From: Taxillus chinensis
Taxonomy: Eukaryota; Streptophyta; Magnoliopsida; Santalales; Loranthaceae
Length of the DNA stretch: 64,000 bases
NCBI GenBank assembly: GCA_023512835.1
Contig: CM042088.1
Coordinates: 37,170,664-37,234,663 of the forward strand
Direction: 5' to 3'
The notes under the pieces were generated by a model that was not told the DNA's origin, ran no database searches, and saw only the letters and a program-made list of their open reading frames with translations. The position numbers were made by a program, and so were the translations under genes. Positions 47,524-59,657 of this stretch are shown here, piece by piece. Numbering within the stretch: position 1 is the stretch's first letter; each line of letters begins with the position of its first letter.

Positions 47524-48356
47524 GATAGCGATTTTTATGCATGCTTGCTGAAACCAAAAGCCTTATATTCTCTTGAATTATTATTTGTTTCTTTGTTTTT
47601 TGTGTGTATATATATGTTAAGATCTTTGTCATCTGGTGGATAAAGTCAGCATCCTGATATATATATATATATATACAAAAAAGAAACAAAAAAATGAATA
47701 ATAATTCAAGAGAATATAAAGCTTTTGGTTCCAACAAGCATGCATAAAAATTAATACTGGATTGTCTCTCTCTTTAACTAAAAACCTATCTCAACCTCTC
47801 TTCCCCTGCCATGGCAGCAAGAGTCGGAAAGATTTTGGCATACATTCATTTATTAAGATAAATTTATAAATAAGGTATGCATTCATTTTCTAAGTTCAAA
47901 GAAATCATAGATATAATATTATAATCCACACATGACTATCAATGCTTCCAATTCACCGGTGAAACACAATGACGTAGGAGGACGCCATGGATGCATCAGG
48001 AGAGGACGAAAATGCTAGGGCAAAATGATGGCGGCGGGCAGGGCGGCGGGGACTACCGGGGAATTGGCGACGACAGTGGCAGCAATGTCCTCTTCATCAT
48101 CCAGTAGGGCGAATAGATTTACATCGATAGGTATGGGAGCAGTTTGGATGACGAGTTCGAATTGCTGCGACATTAGGAATGGTGCAGTGTGTGGTGTAAG
48201 TGTGAGACGGTGAGTAAGGAAAAGATAGTGTTTTGTCCATTAAACTTCCATTATATATAAGCCGCCAGTCTAAGTAATGTCGGTTATACTTAAACAAATG
48301 AAAAAAAAAAGCGGACTTAATGCGTGTGGAAGGCCATCTATCTAATCTGCAATATT

Positions 48357-49385
48357 AATAATGTCGTGGATGTATTCCTCTCCCACTAAGAGCAGACAGA
48401 TATGCTGGGGAGAAATGGTGGCCACGGGAGGAGTGTTAGCTAGGGCGACGGGCTGGGTGTTGGCGACAGCAAGGGAAGCGACAACGAGAAGGGTATTGGC
48501 AGCAGCAACGATAATACTAGACCGTAATGCGAGAAGGGTATTGGCAGCATTACTCTTCAGCGAGTAATGCGAAAGAGTTTGCATTAGTAGCCATGGGAGC
48601 AACTTGAATGACGAGTTCAAATCACAACAGTGGAAATGATGCAGTGTAGTGTGTAGTGTCAAGTGTGAGGCAGTGAGTGAGGGAAAGGGAATCATTTTGT
48701 TCCTTCATATATAAACCACCACTCTAGTGTTTAGTCAATTGGACATTCAAACACTACACACGCCACTGATTTTCTTATTTCTCAATGACACTAGATTGGC
48801 ACAACTTAAAATTTGTATTAATTAGTTAATTATTATTAATTTTATCTGGCCACATTATCTCTAGCTTGTACAAGTAATGCCGGTCAGATTTATAAAGAAA
48901 ACCAAAAAGAAGGGGACAAATATAAATTCAAATCAATAAAGCGAATCAATATAATTTTTGCTGGAATTTTTAATACAATTCGAAAATGCAAGTCAAATTA
49001 AAAAAACCAGTAGGGACCTAATGCATGTGGCTATTAAGGCCACCTGTCTAATCTACAACATTAACAAATCTATTTATCTGTTTTTTTAATCTGACCGACA
49101 TTACTTGAACTAGCTAAAAATAGTGTAGCCAGATAAAATTATTAATAATTAACTAGTTAATACAAATTTTAAGTTGCGCCAATCTAGTGTCATTGAAAAA
49201 TGAAAAAACCTATGCCGTATGGCATCCGAATGTCCAAATGACTAAACACTAGTGTGGTGGCCTATATATAAAGAAACAAAACACTACCCTTTCCCTCACT
49301 CGGTACCCAACACACTACATTGCAACATTCCCAGGGTTGTGATTCGAACTCGTCATCCAAGTCACTTCCGTGGCTCCATATATCA
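48357..49385 (+). repeat. Family X copy C, inverted-repeat element
   Basis: Left arm about 48590-48892 and right arm about 49090-49375 are inverted copies around a 200-base centre with GGACCTAATGCATGTGG. The left part before the arm contains a small tandem repeat of GCGAGAAGGGTATTGGCAGC (48480 and 48530). It abuts the end of copy B head to tail, so the two were probably one larger array or one inserted next to the other. Confidence 0.65.
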
Positions 49386-49499
49386 CAAAACCAACTTAAT
49401 TTGGAATCTTTAATTAGATATACTTTAATTATTGCATTCATTGTTATTTATGTGAGTAATAAATAAATAACCAAAAACGTAACTATAATTGAATTCACA

Positions 49500-51580
49500 A
49501 GTGTCAAAAGCTAATAATCAAATGTACATATCTGAATATCAAGTCAACAAAAATTTATTCTTTACACTCATACTTCCAACATGGTCAATCAATGTTTTAG
49601 ATGGTAATCCTTTAGTCAATGGATCCGCTATCATCAGATCAATATCAATATGCTCAATTGACACTATTTTTGCACTTCTTTAACTAACAAATATTTCAAA
49701 TCCATGTGTTTTGCACTTTTAGAATACTTGTTATTCTTTGAAAATAAACCAATTACAGAAGTATCACAATAAAGCCTCAATGGTCTAGTTGTACTATTAA
49801 CAATGTTTAGACCTGAGACAAACTTCCGCAACCAATGCATGAATAGTGGTCTCAAAGCATGCCACGAATTCACCCTCCATAGTGGAAGTACAAATGATTG
49901 AGTACTTTCCACTTTTCCATGAAACTGCTCCACAGCAAATAAGAAGATATAACCATATGTAGATTTCCTTGAATCTATATAGCCTGCATAGTGTGAATCT
50001 AAGTCTGCATAATCACTTCAAGATGGTTGTATTTCCTGTATATGAGCATGTGATTCTTAGTAACTTAAAAATATCTAAACACTTTCTTTGCAGCCTTCCG
50101 ATGATCTATTTCAGGAATATTTTGATATCAGCCTAACATCCCAATAACAAAACTGATATCTAATCAAGTACGTGTTTGGACATTTAATAAGCTTCCAACA
50201 ATTGACAAATATGAAAGACACTATTATCTTGCATTCTAAATCATTTTTTGGACATTGCATCTCATAAAATTTGCCCCCTTTTTGAATTGAAACTATCTCC
50301 GTATAGCACTTTTACATTTTAAATCTCTCTAATACTTTGTCAATGTAAACATTTTTAGACAATCCTAACAATCCTTTGATATATCACGAAATATTTCTAT
50401 TCGTACCACATAAGATGCCTCATCAATATCTTTCATTGCAAAATTATTAGAGAAATACTTTTTAATATTACGTAATAAACCACTATTATTTGCAGCAAGA
50501 AAAATATCATTAACATATAGGACTAATATAATAAACCTACTACCACTAACATTTATATAACATAAATCAAATTTCTAATACAATCAGAAACATAAGGATA
50601 CTTTTCTAGATCCAGGTGGTATCCAGTATCCAAGATCAATCTGCATATTCCAATTTCCTCTATTCATGCCTTCATTATGTTATTTATATACAAAAACCTT
50701 TCAGTTTCATGTATGGGTTAGATCGTAACGAATCCCTGTATAACATGTAATATATAAATAATTACACCAAAATCTAACTACCAAGTATTATTAGGCACCT
50801 CAATAAGAATTGACTCAAAACATACTGAAATATAATATTTACCTTTATTTTCAAAACAAATTTTCCTTTTCGAACAGTATTTCATAATATGACCATCTTT
50901 CTTACAGAAGTAGCACTTCACCATCTTATGAGTTTAACCCTCTTTAACCTTTAGTGAGACTTTATCCTTCTTTCTCTTACCGCTACTGGCTCTATTATAA
51001 AATCTGAGATGAATAAAATGATCATTCATTGTCTTTAATCTCTCCTCTTTAACTTTAATTTTTTGAAATTTCTATTTTTCCATAATGGCATTCTAATTCA
51101 CCTGAAATTAATCGAACTCATGAGGAAGTGATTTAATAATAAATTGTACTAAGAAAAATTCATTCACGTCCATCCCCTTTGATTTCAACTTTGATGCCAG
51201 ATTTACCATGTGAATCACATGATCATAAATGGACTTTGACCAATCAAATCTTTTAATTGTCAGCTCACTCATTATGGTTCTCACGACAAACTTGTCAATT
51301 ATGTCTGATTGAGAGTATTCCTTAATCTGTAACATGACTCCTTTGCATTGTCAGTTTTTAGCATTGATGGCTTCACATTTTCAGCCATTGACATCCTCAC
51401 TCGGCCTATTAGACCGCTCCCATATCTCAAATTCAGATCTTTCAACACCTGCACTGGTCTCAATAATGATTTCAGATTTGTCAAAAACTATTGCATAATC
51501 CAAATCCAAAACACCTAGTAGAAACTGAATTTGCAAACATATTAGTAGAAACTACAAATTATTATACATGACACACATAA
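49500..51580 (-). pseudogene. Ty1/copia gag-pol, heavily degenerate
   Basis: Read on the minus strand. Gag: MSELTIKRFDWSKSIYDHV and VNEFFLVQFIIKSLPHEFD (51250-51108). Zinc knuckle: CYFCKKDGHIMKYC near 50925-50885. Protease-like LDFG after a stop. RT: LYVNDIFLAAN near 50515, where YVDD has become YVND. Then EASYVVRIEIFRD and, further on, DISFVIGMLG. RNase H: RLYCDTSVIGLF, KHMDLKYLLVKE and ADPLTKGLPS (49760-49600). Motif order is that of copia. Stops and frameshifts are frequent throughout and much of the integrase region is missing. It is an old, dead insertion. Confidence 0.85.
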
Positions 51581-52190
51581 ATGCTTTGAAAAGCACATTA
51601 TTACCTATAAAAAAATGCTTTGAAAAAACTTTAATCAGATTCAAACAAACAATAAACTTAATTACATATTCAAGTTCGTCTTTGGATGATTCCAAAATAC
51701 ATAACATTAACAAAGAATGATACAAATAATAAATACTTTAATAGACTATCAGTTATACTAAAGTCAATACTCATATCATCTTTGGATATACAATTATATT
51801 AACTTAATATATTGATAAATCACTATAATGTCATTAATTATATGCAATGATCTACCTTTGGATCACATCCTAATAAAATAATTAATGAACTTAATTATTT
51901 GATAATTTAATTGCATCACATAAACACAAATAATTAAAACATATAATTAAATGTCTAATATCTTAATAAGCCAGGCCACTTTGGTGACTAATAAGCTTTC
52001 TATACAATGAACATTTACTTATATAAATCTTTAATGAGATATACCTAAAATCTCAAACAAATATAAATATATAATTAAATCTCTAAATATCTTAATAAAA
52101 TAGGCCACTTTGGTGGCTAACAAACTTCTGTGCTATAAACATTTAATTATACATAACTTTATATGAGATATATTTTACAAGGGAGACTCT
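51581..52190 (-). mobile_element. Copia 5' leader/LTR region with tandem repeat
   Basis: This AT-rich DNA lies upstream of the copia gag on the minus strand. Two units of about 94 bases spaced 130 apart (51951-52044 and 52081-52174) share TATCTTAATAA, GGCCACTTTGGTG, AACATTTA and GAGATATA. The words CTTTGGAT and GCTTTGAAAA also recur. It is probably the untranslated leader and possibly LTR; boundaries are not visible. Confidence 0.5.
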
Positions 52191-52259
52191 TCCGAATGGT
52201 CATGCCGTTTTCGCTTCATAAACGGCATCCTATTAAAGTTTGACAACGCATTAATTTCA

Positions 52260-53095
52260 TTTTAATTCCATGAGCGACGCCACAGGAGATCATTGCATCT
52301 TATCGCAAGCGCCCCCACGCGCTCTCTCTCTCTCTCTCTCTCTCAGTTATCCTGCCGCTCCGTTAGCCCTCCACCGCCATCATCCCTCGCCCTCTCCCTC
52401 GCCCTCTCCCCAGCGATCCGATCCGCCCTCGCCCTCTCTGGTTGCTGGTTATTGTTGATTGCAATCGGCTGAAGGCCATCTTTGTCTCAAACCGTCCCTC
52501 TTCGGATCTCCCCCTTGGCCCTCTCTCTGGAAACACAACAAAGATGCAAAGCCCCTTGCCGGCTCGCCCTCGGGCTCGGCCGTCTTCCGTCGACCCCTCT
52601 CTATGGCTGCCTGTTGCCATCGTCTCTCCTCTCCCTTGGCCGTCGTTCGTCAGCAAAGGCTACAAAGATAAGGGGTAAGGATCGGCCCAGCCTCTCCCTA
52701 GCAAGCACTCCCACGCACGCACGCTCTCTCTCTCTCTCTCAGTTATCCTGCCGCTCTCGTTGGCCCTCCACCGCCATTATCCCTCGCCCACCCAGGGCCG
52801 GCCCTGAGGGGAGGCCGAGGAGGCGGTCCCCTGGTTGTCTTCGTTTGGGGCACCCTTCAACCCACTCATCCACCCTTCGGTTGGGGCACCTGTAGCCCCG
52901 CTCCATGCCACTCCAAGTCTCCAACGCAAGACAGGCAAACTGCAAACGCCAGATGAGGCCGAGGGAGTGGGATGTACGCCGCGCTGCTCCAATGGTTGAA
53001 CTCCATATCGTTGACGCTTGGCGGTCGCCACTGCCTTTCTTAATCGATTCCGCCACAAATCCGGAGAGCTATGGGCCTGGATCGCACGCCTAGTA
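52260..53095 (+). other. GC-rich stretch with direct duplication and hAT-like end
   Basis: A segment beginning ACGCGCTCTCTCTC and containing CAGTTATCCTGCCGCTC and CCTCCACCGCCAT occurs at about 52318-52401 and again at 52717-52793, separated by 395 bases. The second copy runs into CAGGGCCGGCCCTGAG at 52793, which resembles the terminus of a plant hAT subgroup, but no matching second end was found. Several overlapping ORFs lack domains. It could be the 5' UTR of a lost gene. Confidence 0.4.
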
Positions 53096-54140
53096 ATTAA
53101 TCGAACATGATTACAATTGTTCCTTTGATTTCTTATGATTTAGTGGCATTAGCGTGTGCTATTTTCTATCCTAAATTTGTGTTTTATTATCCTTTGATTT
53201 AGTACTTGGTTGTGTTGTTGTGGCTGTCCTCGGTGGTGTGTTTGGTGAGGCAATTTTATTACCCATTGATTGAGGCAATTTTGATTACAAATCTTCCCCA
53301 CCTTGCAATTTCAATGAGGTATTTTCCTTTGTTCTTTATACGGTGAATTATTTTTGCAAAATTATGTTCAATAACGGTAGATTTTTTTTATTTCCTTGCT
53401 ACCTACTATGCTTCATGACCTGTGAATTTGGTTTTTTTTTTTTGGATTTTTAGTGTCCTCATATGATATTGAATTGGTTCGTAGTTAATGGTGGTTTATT
53501 GTATTTCCTAATACATGAACAACATCAATGTCTTAATTTATTTATTTGGATTATTTGTTTGAATTTCAAAATTTAGCATTTTCCCCCAGTAACTTGGATA
53601 AATTAGAGAGTGGAGCAAATTAGCAATGCATGGATGGATCCATTTGGAGGCTTCAAACCAAACCAAAATGCTATTGCTCTCAGCCATTTTCCCTTCATAC
53701 ACATGTACTCAGGTGCTTGCCTTCTCATTCTCCCAAGTTGGTGGCCTACCCATACCCACAATAAATTACTATTTTGGTCACATATATGTCCTTTTTTAAA
53801 TTTACCTCCATTTAAAATTATGCCATTTATTATTTTAAATATATGTTCATGTTAGTTGGCCTATTAATGAATTTAATTCAAAATTTCAGAGAGCTTTGTG
53901 CAAAATGATGTTCAATAATGGTAGATTTTCGTGAAATTTGCTAGCTAATGTGTTCCATGAATAGTGTATTTTTTAATTCGTTGTTATATTTTTACTATTT
54001 TTTTGGTGGGTTATGATTATGGAATGTCTTATCGTGGTTGTAGATAAATCAAACATGCTCACCAAATACAGATAAGAATAATTGTATGTTTATGTTGGGT
54101 CATTGTGTGAGTGGTGTTGACTATCTGTTTATGTTAATAG
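53096..54140. other. T-rich stretch, nothing recognised
   Basis: This has the look of intronic or intergenic DNA. Diverged copies of a TTCAATAAxGGTAGATTTT segment occur near 53370 and 53910. A short open frame at 53610-53855 has no support. Confidence 0.4.
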
Positions 54141-54305
54141 GCATGCAGTGACAAGAGTAGAGACTATAGTGTCCCAAAATCAAGTTTATTTGGTGGTCCA
54201 GTATTTCTAGGAAACGGGTATTCTACTGCAGCAACTATGCATGCATATTTACCTGTTGAGCAAGTGCAATCTTGGGGTGGAGACGGTTCCCAGTTCATCC
54301 CCTGA
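54141..54305 (+). other. Exon-like open frame, function unknown
   Basis: After a T-rich tract and AG at 54139-54140, 54 codons are open with balanced composition: SRDYSVPKSSLFGGPVFLG, TMHAYLPVEQVQSWGGDGSQ, then TGA. It looks like a last coding exon of a host gene, perhaps with the GC-rich 52260-53095 stretch as its 5' end, but I cannot name the family or find other exons. Confidence 0.3.
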
Positions 54306-55269
54306 CATAATTAGAAGCAAGAACATTTCGAAGGAGTGGAATATCATATCACGTGTCCAGCAGCCCAAGGAGCCTTTTTTTTTTTGGGTTTGCTCGTATG
54401 GTAAATTGAAGAGCTGGATCATGTAATGACTAGTACAGAAATTGTTAATGTTTTATTATAGTATATGTTTTGTTCTAGTATACGTTTTTCTCCTCACTTT
54501 CAAGTTTTTGTCCTTTTCTACACTCTACATCTGGCCTTCTTTAACATCCTGAATGGATGATTTTGTTTTCCACAGTGCTTGCAGGCAGAATTTTTATTCC
54601 AATTTTTTTTGAAATTACTTGCATTCAGCCGAGGTAACTTGTGTTGGCGTTTTTACGAAATGATGGTATAGATCATAGTTTTATACTTTTGGTGTTGAGT
54701 ATTACTTTGGGTGGCATTTTGTCAACGCCATTATAAGTTTTGGTTATGGTGGCATTTTAAAAACGCCACAACAGTGTCATCAATGCTGAAGCCGGTCCTA
54801 TTTTTTTAATTTCACGATTTCTTCGAATGCTATAACTACAATTTTATTTATAACATTTAAGTGCAATTTCACGATTTCTCAGAATGTTATAGCTGCAATT
54901 TTAGGTGGCACCGTCCAAATATATATTTACTTTCATTTCATGAAATAAAAATTGGATAAAGCATAGTAACCCAGAAACCAAAAAGTGAGAACAATATTGG
55001 CTTGTTTTTATTTTCATTTTCATCTTTGTTTTGGATGTGATACACTATTGGCTTGTTTTACTAGTAGGTTTTGAGTTAGTTTAAAAATGTTGGTTCTTTG
55101 ATTTCTTTAAATAAGAGGTTAGAACTTCAGGTTTATCTGTCTAAATTCTAGGTGGACATTATGACACACAACAACCTAAACAAAGGCTAAGACTAAAGTA
55201 AACATAAGCAAAATAGAGCACAAAGCAAAATAAAAAATAAATAATAAAATACAATGGAAGAATATATAA
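54306..55269. other. Stretch with small inverted repeats
   Basis: GTGGCATTTT and AACGCCA/AAACGCCAC words repeat in both orientations at 54640-54772, similar to the subterminal repeats of plant CACTA elements, but no CACTA terminus was found. The rest shows nothing coding. Confidence 0.35.
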
Positions 55270-55470
55270 TTTTCTGATTGCTACAGTGGTTGGGAACGGA
55301 CTGTAAAGTTTTTTCTGGTCGCTACGGTGGCTGGAACAGGCTTTATTCGGATAAAAGCGGATGTTGCAGAGGTTAGAACGGACTGCAGAGGATTTTTTTT
55401 GGTTCCTACGGTGATTAAAACAGGCTGTAGAGGGCATTCCTGGTTGCTATAATGGTTTTAACAGGTGGAA
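55270..55470. repeat. Degenerate 41-bp tandem repeat, five units
   Basis: Units start near 55276, 55317, 55359, 55400 and 55441. Each contains a form of GGTTGCTACGGTGG, TTxxAACAGGCTGTA and GAGG. Confidence 0.7.
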
Positions 55471-56059
55471 AGTATTAGACATGGTCTAAAACGCACTAAA
55501 TTGAAGACAAACACAGTGAATAATTTTGAAAACAAATTCAGGAAATCCAGGAGAGATAAATGAAGTCATAGAAAATTCAAAATAAAATCTCTATAATTAT
55601 TGTTGCTTTCTCTTTGTGTGTATGAAATGCCTATTAAATTTCTATAAAAATAACGGTATGTGATTAGTGGTATTTACAAATAAAATAACACCTCTCTTTC
55701 CTCTTTTTTCCTTTCCTCCTTCTTTTACCCTATCGGTTTTAGAAATTATAAACGTTGGGTTACGAGGCCCATAAGTACAACTTCTAATGGGTCACAACTA
55801 ACAGCAATCCTAAAATAAGAATACAATGAAAGATTGAGGCAGCAGTAGTTTTGTGTATTTGTCATGGACTCTGGTTCTTGACAGATCATGTTTGTGTAGG
55901 TCCGATATTATTAATATTTTACCAACGGATATCATTTCATTGTCTCCGTATATATACGTGTGTGCATCATATTCCTCCTAGTATACTATATAAAATTAAA
56001 ATATAATAAGTAACTATACGAGCCAAAGTTTGTATTTATGGACTTTCACATTAATTAAT
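55471..56059. other. Intergenic, nothing recognised
   Basis: AT-rich sequence with no open frame or element end. Confidence 0.4.
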
Positions 56060-56470
56060 TCTATCTGCCAAAAATCTGCAAATAGAGGGGCGGATGATAT
56101 GGAGGGGTGAGTAGTTTTAATCAGGCTATTGAGCTTTCTGTTGATATTCTACCCAATGAGAATATTTTAAAAAAAATAGATTGTCCCAAAAATACCCAAA
56201 AATGATTCACAAATGTCAATGCAGCAATAGATTGTCCCAAAAATACCCAAAAACGATTCACAATAAAACTACTCAAAAATCTGCAAAAAGTTTGCCAAAA
56301 ATCTGCAAATATAAAGGCGGTTTATATGGAGGGGTGAGTGGTTTTAGTCCAACTATTTGCAAATATAAAGGTGGTTGTCCCAAAAATGATTCACATAAAA
56401 TCTGCTCAAAAATCTGCAAAATATCTGCCAAAAAATCTGCCAAAAATCTGCAAATATAGAGGCGGTTGAT
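56060..56470. repeat. Shuffled short-repeat cluster
   Basis: The blocks CCAAAAATCTGCAAATA, GGCGGTTxATATGGAGGGG, TGTCCCAAAAATACCC and AAATGATTCACA recur several times in changing order. The 92-codon ORF across it (56181-56459) merely reads the repeat and is not a gene. Confidence 0.7.
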
Positions 56471-57085
56471 ATGTTAGACATTATCCTGCAAAAAAAAAAA
56501 GTTCATATCAATGAGGGGATAACATCTTAAAATTTAACTGAATTTCATTGATTAGCAGGAAGCAAATTGTTTATGGTGAACAAAAAAAGCTAGCTCAGCA
56601 AGAAGCACAAATATAAAGCCACAAACACAGTGAATACTATTGAATACAAGCCACAATTAATAATTTCTCTTCTTTTTTTCTGGTATGAAATATACCTTGC
56701 TTTTGCAGTGAGTGTTTAAAAACATCCAGGAAAATATAAAAACAAGAAATAAAATAATTTTTATTTGGATGCATTAACAACTGTTTAGAACTAATGAAAG
56801 CCAAAATAATTTTTATAAACTCCATCCCTAGTCCGCTTTTTTGTTTTAGATGCGAATATGACCAACTAGTATCCACCAGTAACCCAAATCATGATGTCAT
56901 TTATTCAAGGCATCAAAAATAATGCAAGCTAACTATGACATTTATAATAGTGGCAGTGTACAAAATATACATAAAACAATCCAAAATCATAATTCATGGT
57001 TGACAATGCATTTGGAATAAATTTAAATTCAGATATATTTTCAATAGTTTTAAAAATTTAAAATCTGATATTTTAAACTCTAGTA
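56471..57085. other. 3' flank of the FRS pseudogene
   Basis: No genes recognised. This is presumably the former 3' UTR and intergenic DNA. Confidence 0.4.
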
Positions 57086-59657
57086 CTACAAGCATACATG
57101 ACCACGAGGGCTTACATCTTTGTGTCCACCATTTTGTAAGCCAAGAAACTCCATAGCCTTACTTCCATAATCGACTGCAGTTACTGTAAATCCAATAAAG
57201 AAAAAAACTCATCAAATAAAATCTTTAACGTGATATAAAAGATTATTCTATCAACGAAGTAGAGATATGACATAAATACCTCTTATTTCATCTGATGGCT
57301 CCAAGCTTTTAGAAATGGTAGTAGTTGTATCATGAAGATCCCTACATAAACAATAATAAACTATGAAAAATAATTGATATAATATTTACAATTTTATAAA
57401 TCAAATTTCTAAACTTTTACCCAACCTCACTGAAGGACAATTATTTTTAGTATGACCCTCCATCTTGCAAAGGCTACAACACCTCTTTGTGGGTGGACTC
57501 TCTTTCGGGTTTTTGCTCTCAATGCTTTTGGTCGACCTTTAGTTGACACCCGTGGAGGATCTTGTACAACTTGTGAAAAATTGAATACAACTTGTGACAT
57601 CACCATTTGTGAATTATTCATTGATATGTTTTCATCTTTTACTAATTTTTCTCCCTCAAGTTGTTCCATTAAGAGCAACTCCTTATGAACCTTTTTTAAG
57701 GCAAGATTGAGGTGTTGAGAAAGTTGGATTGAATGTGATCCAAGTTCGGCAATATCATAAAATTGCATCATTAACTTACTTTTTCTAAACATTGGGTTAT
57801 CCTGTGTCACTGCATGCCCATAAGAATCCGGTATGTCAAGAATAGCCCGGCTCTTAGCATTAATGGTCCATCTGTCTAGAATGTAATGATGTGGCAACAA
57901 ATCTAATTTTGATTTTTTCCCAAAGACACATAGGATATGCCGACAAAGAATCCCCATAAACTCAAACATATGACATGTACATATTGCCCTGGATGATCCA
58001 CTCTCGAAGGTCACATGATAAATAGGTCTTTCTTTGTCATTTGATTTGACTCTATAGATCTTACTTTCACCATCTTCCCCAATTTTGGTCGGAATGTATC
58101 GTTGGCTATTGAATAGCTCATCCTGAAAAATAATAAAAGACTTCCTCGTATAAATTGAGGCCACTTATTCTTCAATTTTCCACAATGTTTTCATAATCGC
58201 ACGTGTAGATTTTGTTTGCACATCCTTTTCTTTCTCCTTCATATAACGTGCATCAAGGGCTTTCTCATATTGAAGCACAAAATCACTCACCATTGTGCTT
58301 GAACGAACATAGTCCTTAAAAAATTTATTCATGCTCTCACTCCTTTGAGTGGTCGACATACCGGCACAAAACGTGGTTCTGAAGTAAGCTGGAACCCACT
58401 TATCTCGTCGATTGTAAAGATTTTGAAGCCAATTATTATCCAGTAGATCATACTTTGTTACAATAGAACTCCATTCATGCTCAAACTCATCAGTCATTAT
58501 TGTCTCATGGATACAATGATGGAACTCTTTTTGGAAGTCCAAAAACTTATTATAGACATGTGCCAAATGTTCTGGAAATTTTTGTAAAAGATGCCATAGG
58601 CACAACCTATGAGTTGTATTTGGGAGTACCTCAACAATGGCCTTTGCCATCGCCTTGTCATCATCGGTAATTATGGTTGTCGGAGCACGCCCAAGCATGG
58701 CCTCTTGCCAAGTTTTCAGTAGCCAAATATAGGATTCAGCTGTTTCATTAATCAACAATGCACAACCAAACATTATAGTTTGATGATGATGATTAACTCC
58801 ACAAAATGGCACAAACGGCATCTTATAAATATTTGTCAAGTATGTCGCATCAAACGTGACAACATCTCCAAAATATTGATATGCAACCCTTGATCTTGCA
58901 TCTGCCCAAAAACAACTTCTCATACACCCATTCTCATCTACTTGCATGGAATACACAAATCCAGGTTCTTTACATTGCCTATCAAGAAAATAGGCATACA
59001 ACCTTTGTGCATCTCCCTCCTCCAACAATCTCCTTTTATTTCCCAAATAATTCTCCACGTCCTTACTAGTACATCCACCATATTTGTTGCTCAACACTGA
59101 CATTATCTTTCTTGTTGGTACGCCAGATTCATTCAAAGTGAGAATGAGTTTTTTTTGGGCACGCGATACACCTCTATGTCCACGAAGCAAACTAATGCTT
59201 CTAGGTGTAACTCATGGTTGTGCTCACGTACGAACTTACTTACTACCCACTTTTCATAATCTTTTTTAATACACATCATTGCTTTACATCCAATCTTTGT
59301 CTCAACAACTTCATTAATTTTTCTTTCAATTTGCTTTTGACTTTCACGCCGAAACCCTTCCCTTGAGCAAACATACTCTACTAGAACTAGTTTCTTGTCA
59401 TCTTTTGATAATCGAGTACGGTTCGTTCGCATTGCGAAACCAATTCTTCTTGCATATGCCTTGTAAAATGCTTGAGCATCTTCTACCTCATCAAATAACT
59501 TCCCAACAAATAGTTCAGGAAAACCACTACTTGAACCGGAAATGTTATTGACTTTCTCTCCATTTTCCACATTCACACAGTCACCGGTTTAAGTGCAAAC
59601 ATCCTCGCCTAGTTGACAATCTTCTAACAAATATGGGGTTTGTGCCCCAGCCGCCAT
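57086..59657 (-). pseudogene. FAR1-RELATED SEQUENCE (FRS) pseudogene
   Basis: FRS proteins are plant transcription factors derived from MULE transposases. All family domains are present in order: FAR1 DNA-binding zinc domain (59520-59205; LVEYVCSREGF, IGCKAMMCI, EHNHEL), MULE transposase core (catalytic-type Asp at 58851, Asp at 58665 and Glu at 58338 in TTQRSESMN), SWIM zinc finger (57981-57937; CTC...CRH) and a C-terminal zinc knuckle (CSLCKMEGHTKNNC near 57490-57445). Exon 1 is 59657-57426. Two short exons follow, 57341-57280 and 57174-57086, with GT-AG borders and matching phases. Breaks: in-frame TAA near 59590, a frameshift near 59195, TAA at about 58165-58162 and a frameshift near 57490. 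Without these it would be near 800 residues, the usual size. A transposon origin cannot be excluded, but no terminal repeats were seen. Confidence 0.85.

Larger units (their letters stand above)
42050..48356. repeat. Family X copy B, giant inverted repeat with two nested solo LTRs
   Basis: Once the LTRs (42539-46956) are removed, the left arm (about 42383-42538 plus 46957-47600) is an inverted copy of the right arm (about 47670-48356) around an AT-rich centre near 47640. Shared blocks, left to right: CATTAAGTCCGC, GGAAGTTTAATGGACAAAA, CTTACACCACACACTGCACC, GAACTCGTCATCCAAACT, the ORF FELVIQ...FALLDDEEEGIAAT (46996-47247), TTATAAATAAGGTATGCATTC, and TTCTCTTGAATTATTATT. Outside the arms, 42050-42382 matches copy A. 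No transposase is encoded. Confidence 0.75.

Noticed and set aside
47334..47737. ORFs rich in Arg-Glu or Leu-Ser repeats
   Set aside because: They only translate the GA microsatellite.
54640..54772. CACTA transposon
   Set aside because: Only subterminal-like inverted words were seen; no CACTA terminus or transposase.
52793..54799. A 2-kb hAT element between CAGGGCCGGCCCTG and a degenerate match near 54788
   Set aside because: The right end matches only about 8 of 10 bases and there is no 8-bp duplication (CGCCCACC versus TATTTTTT).
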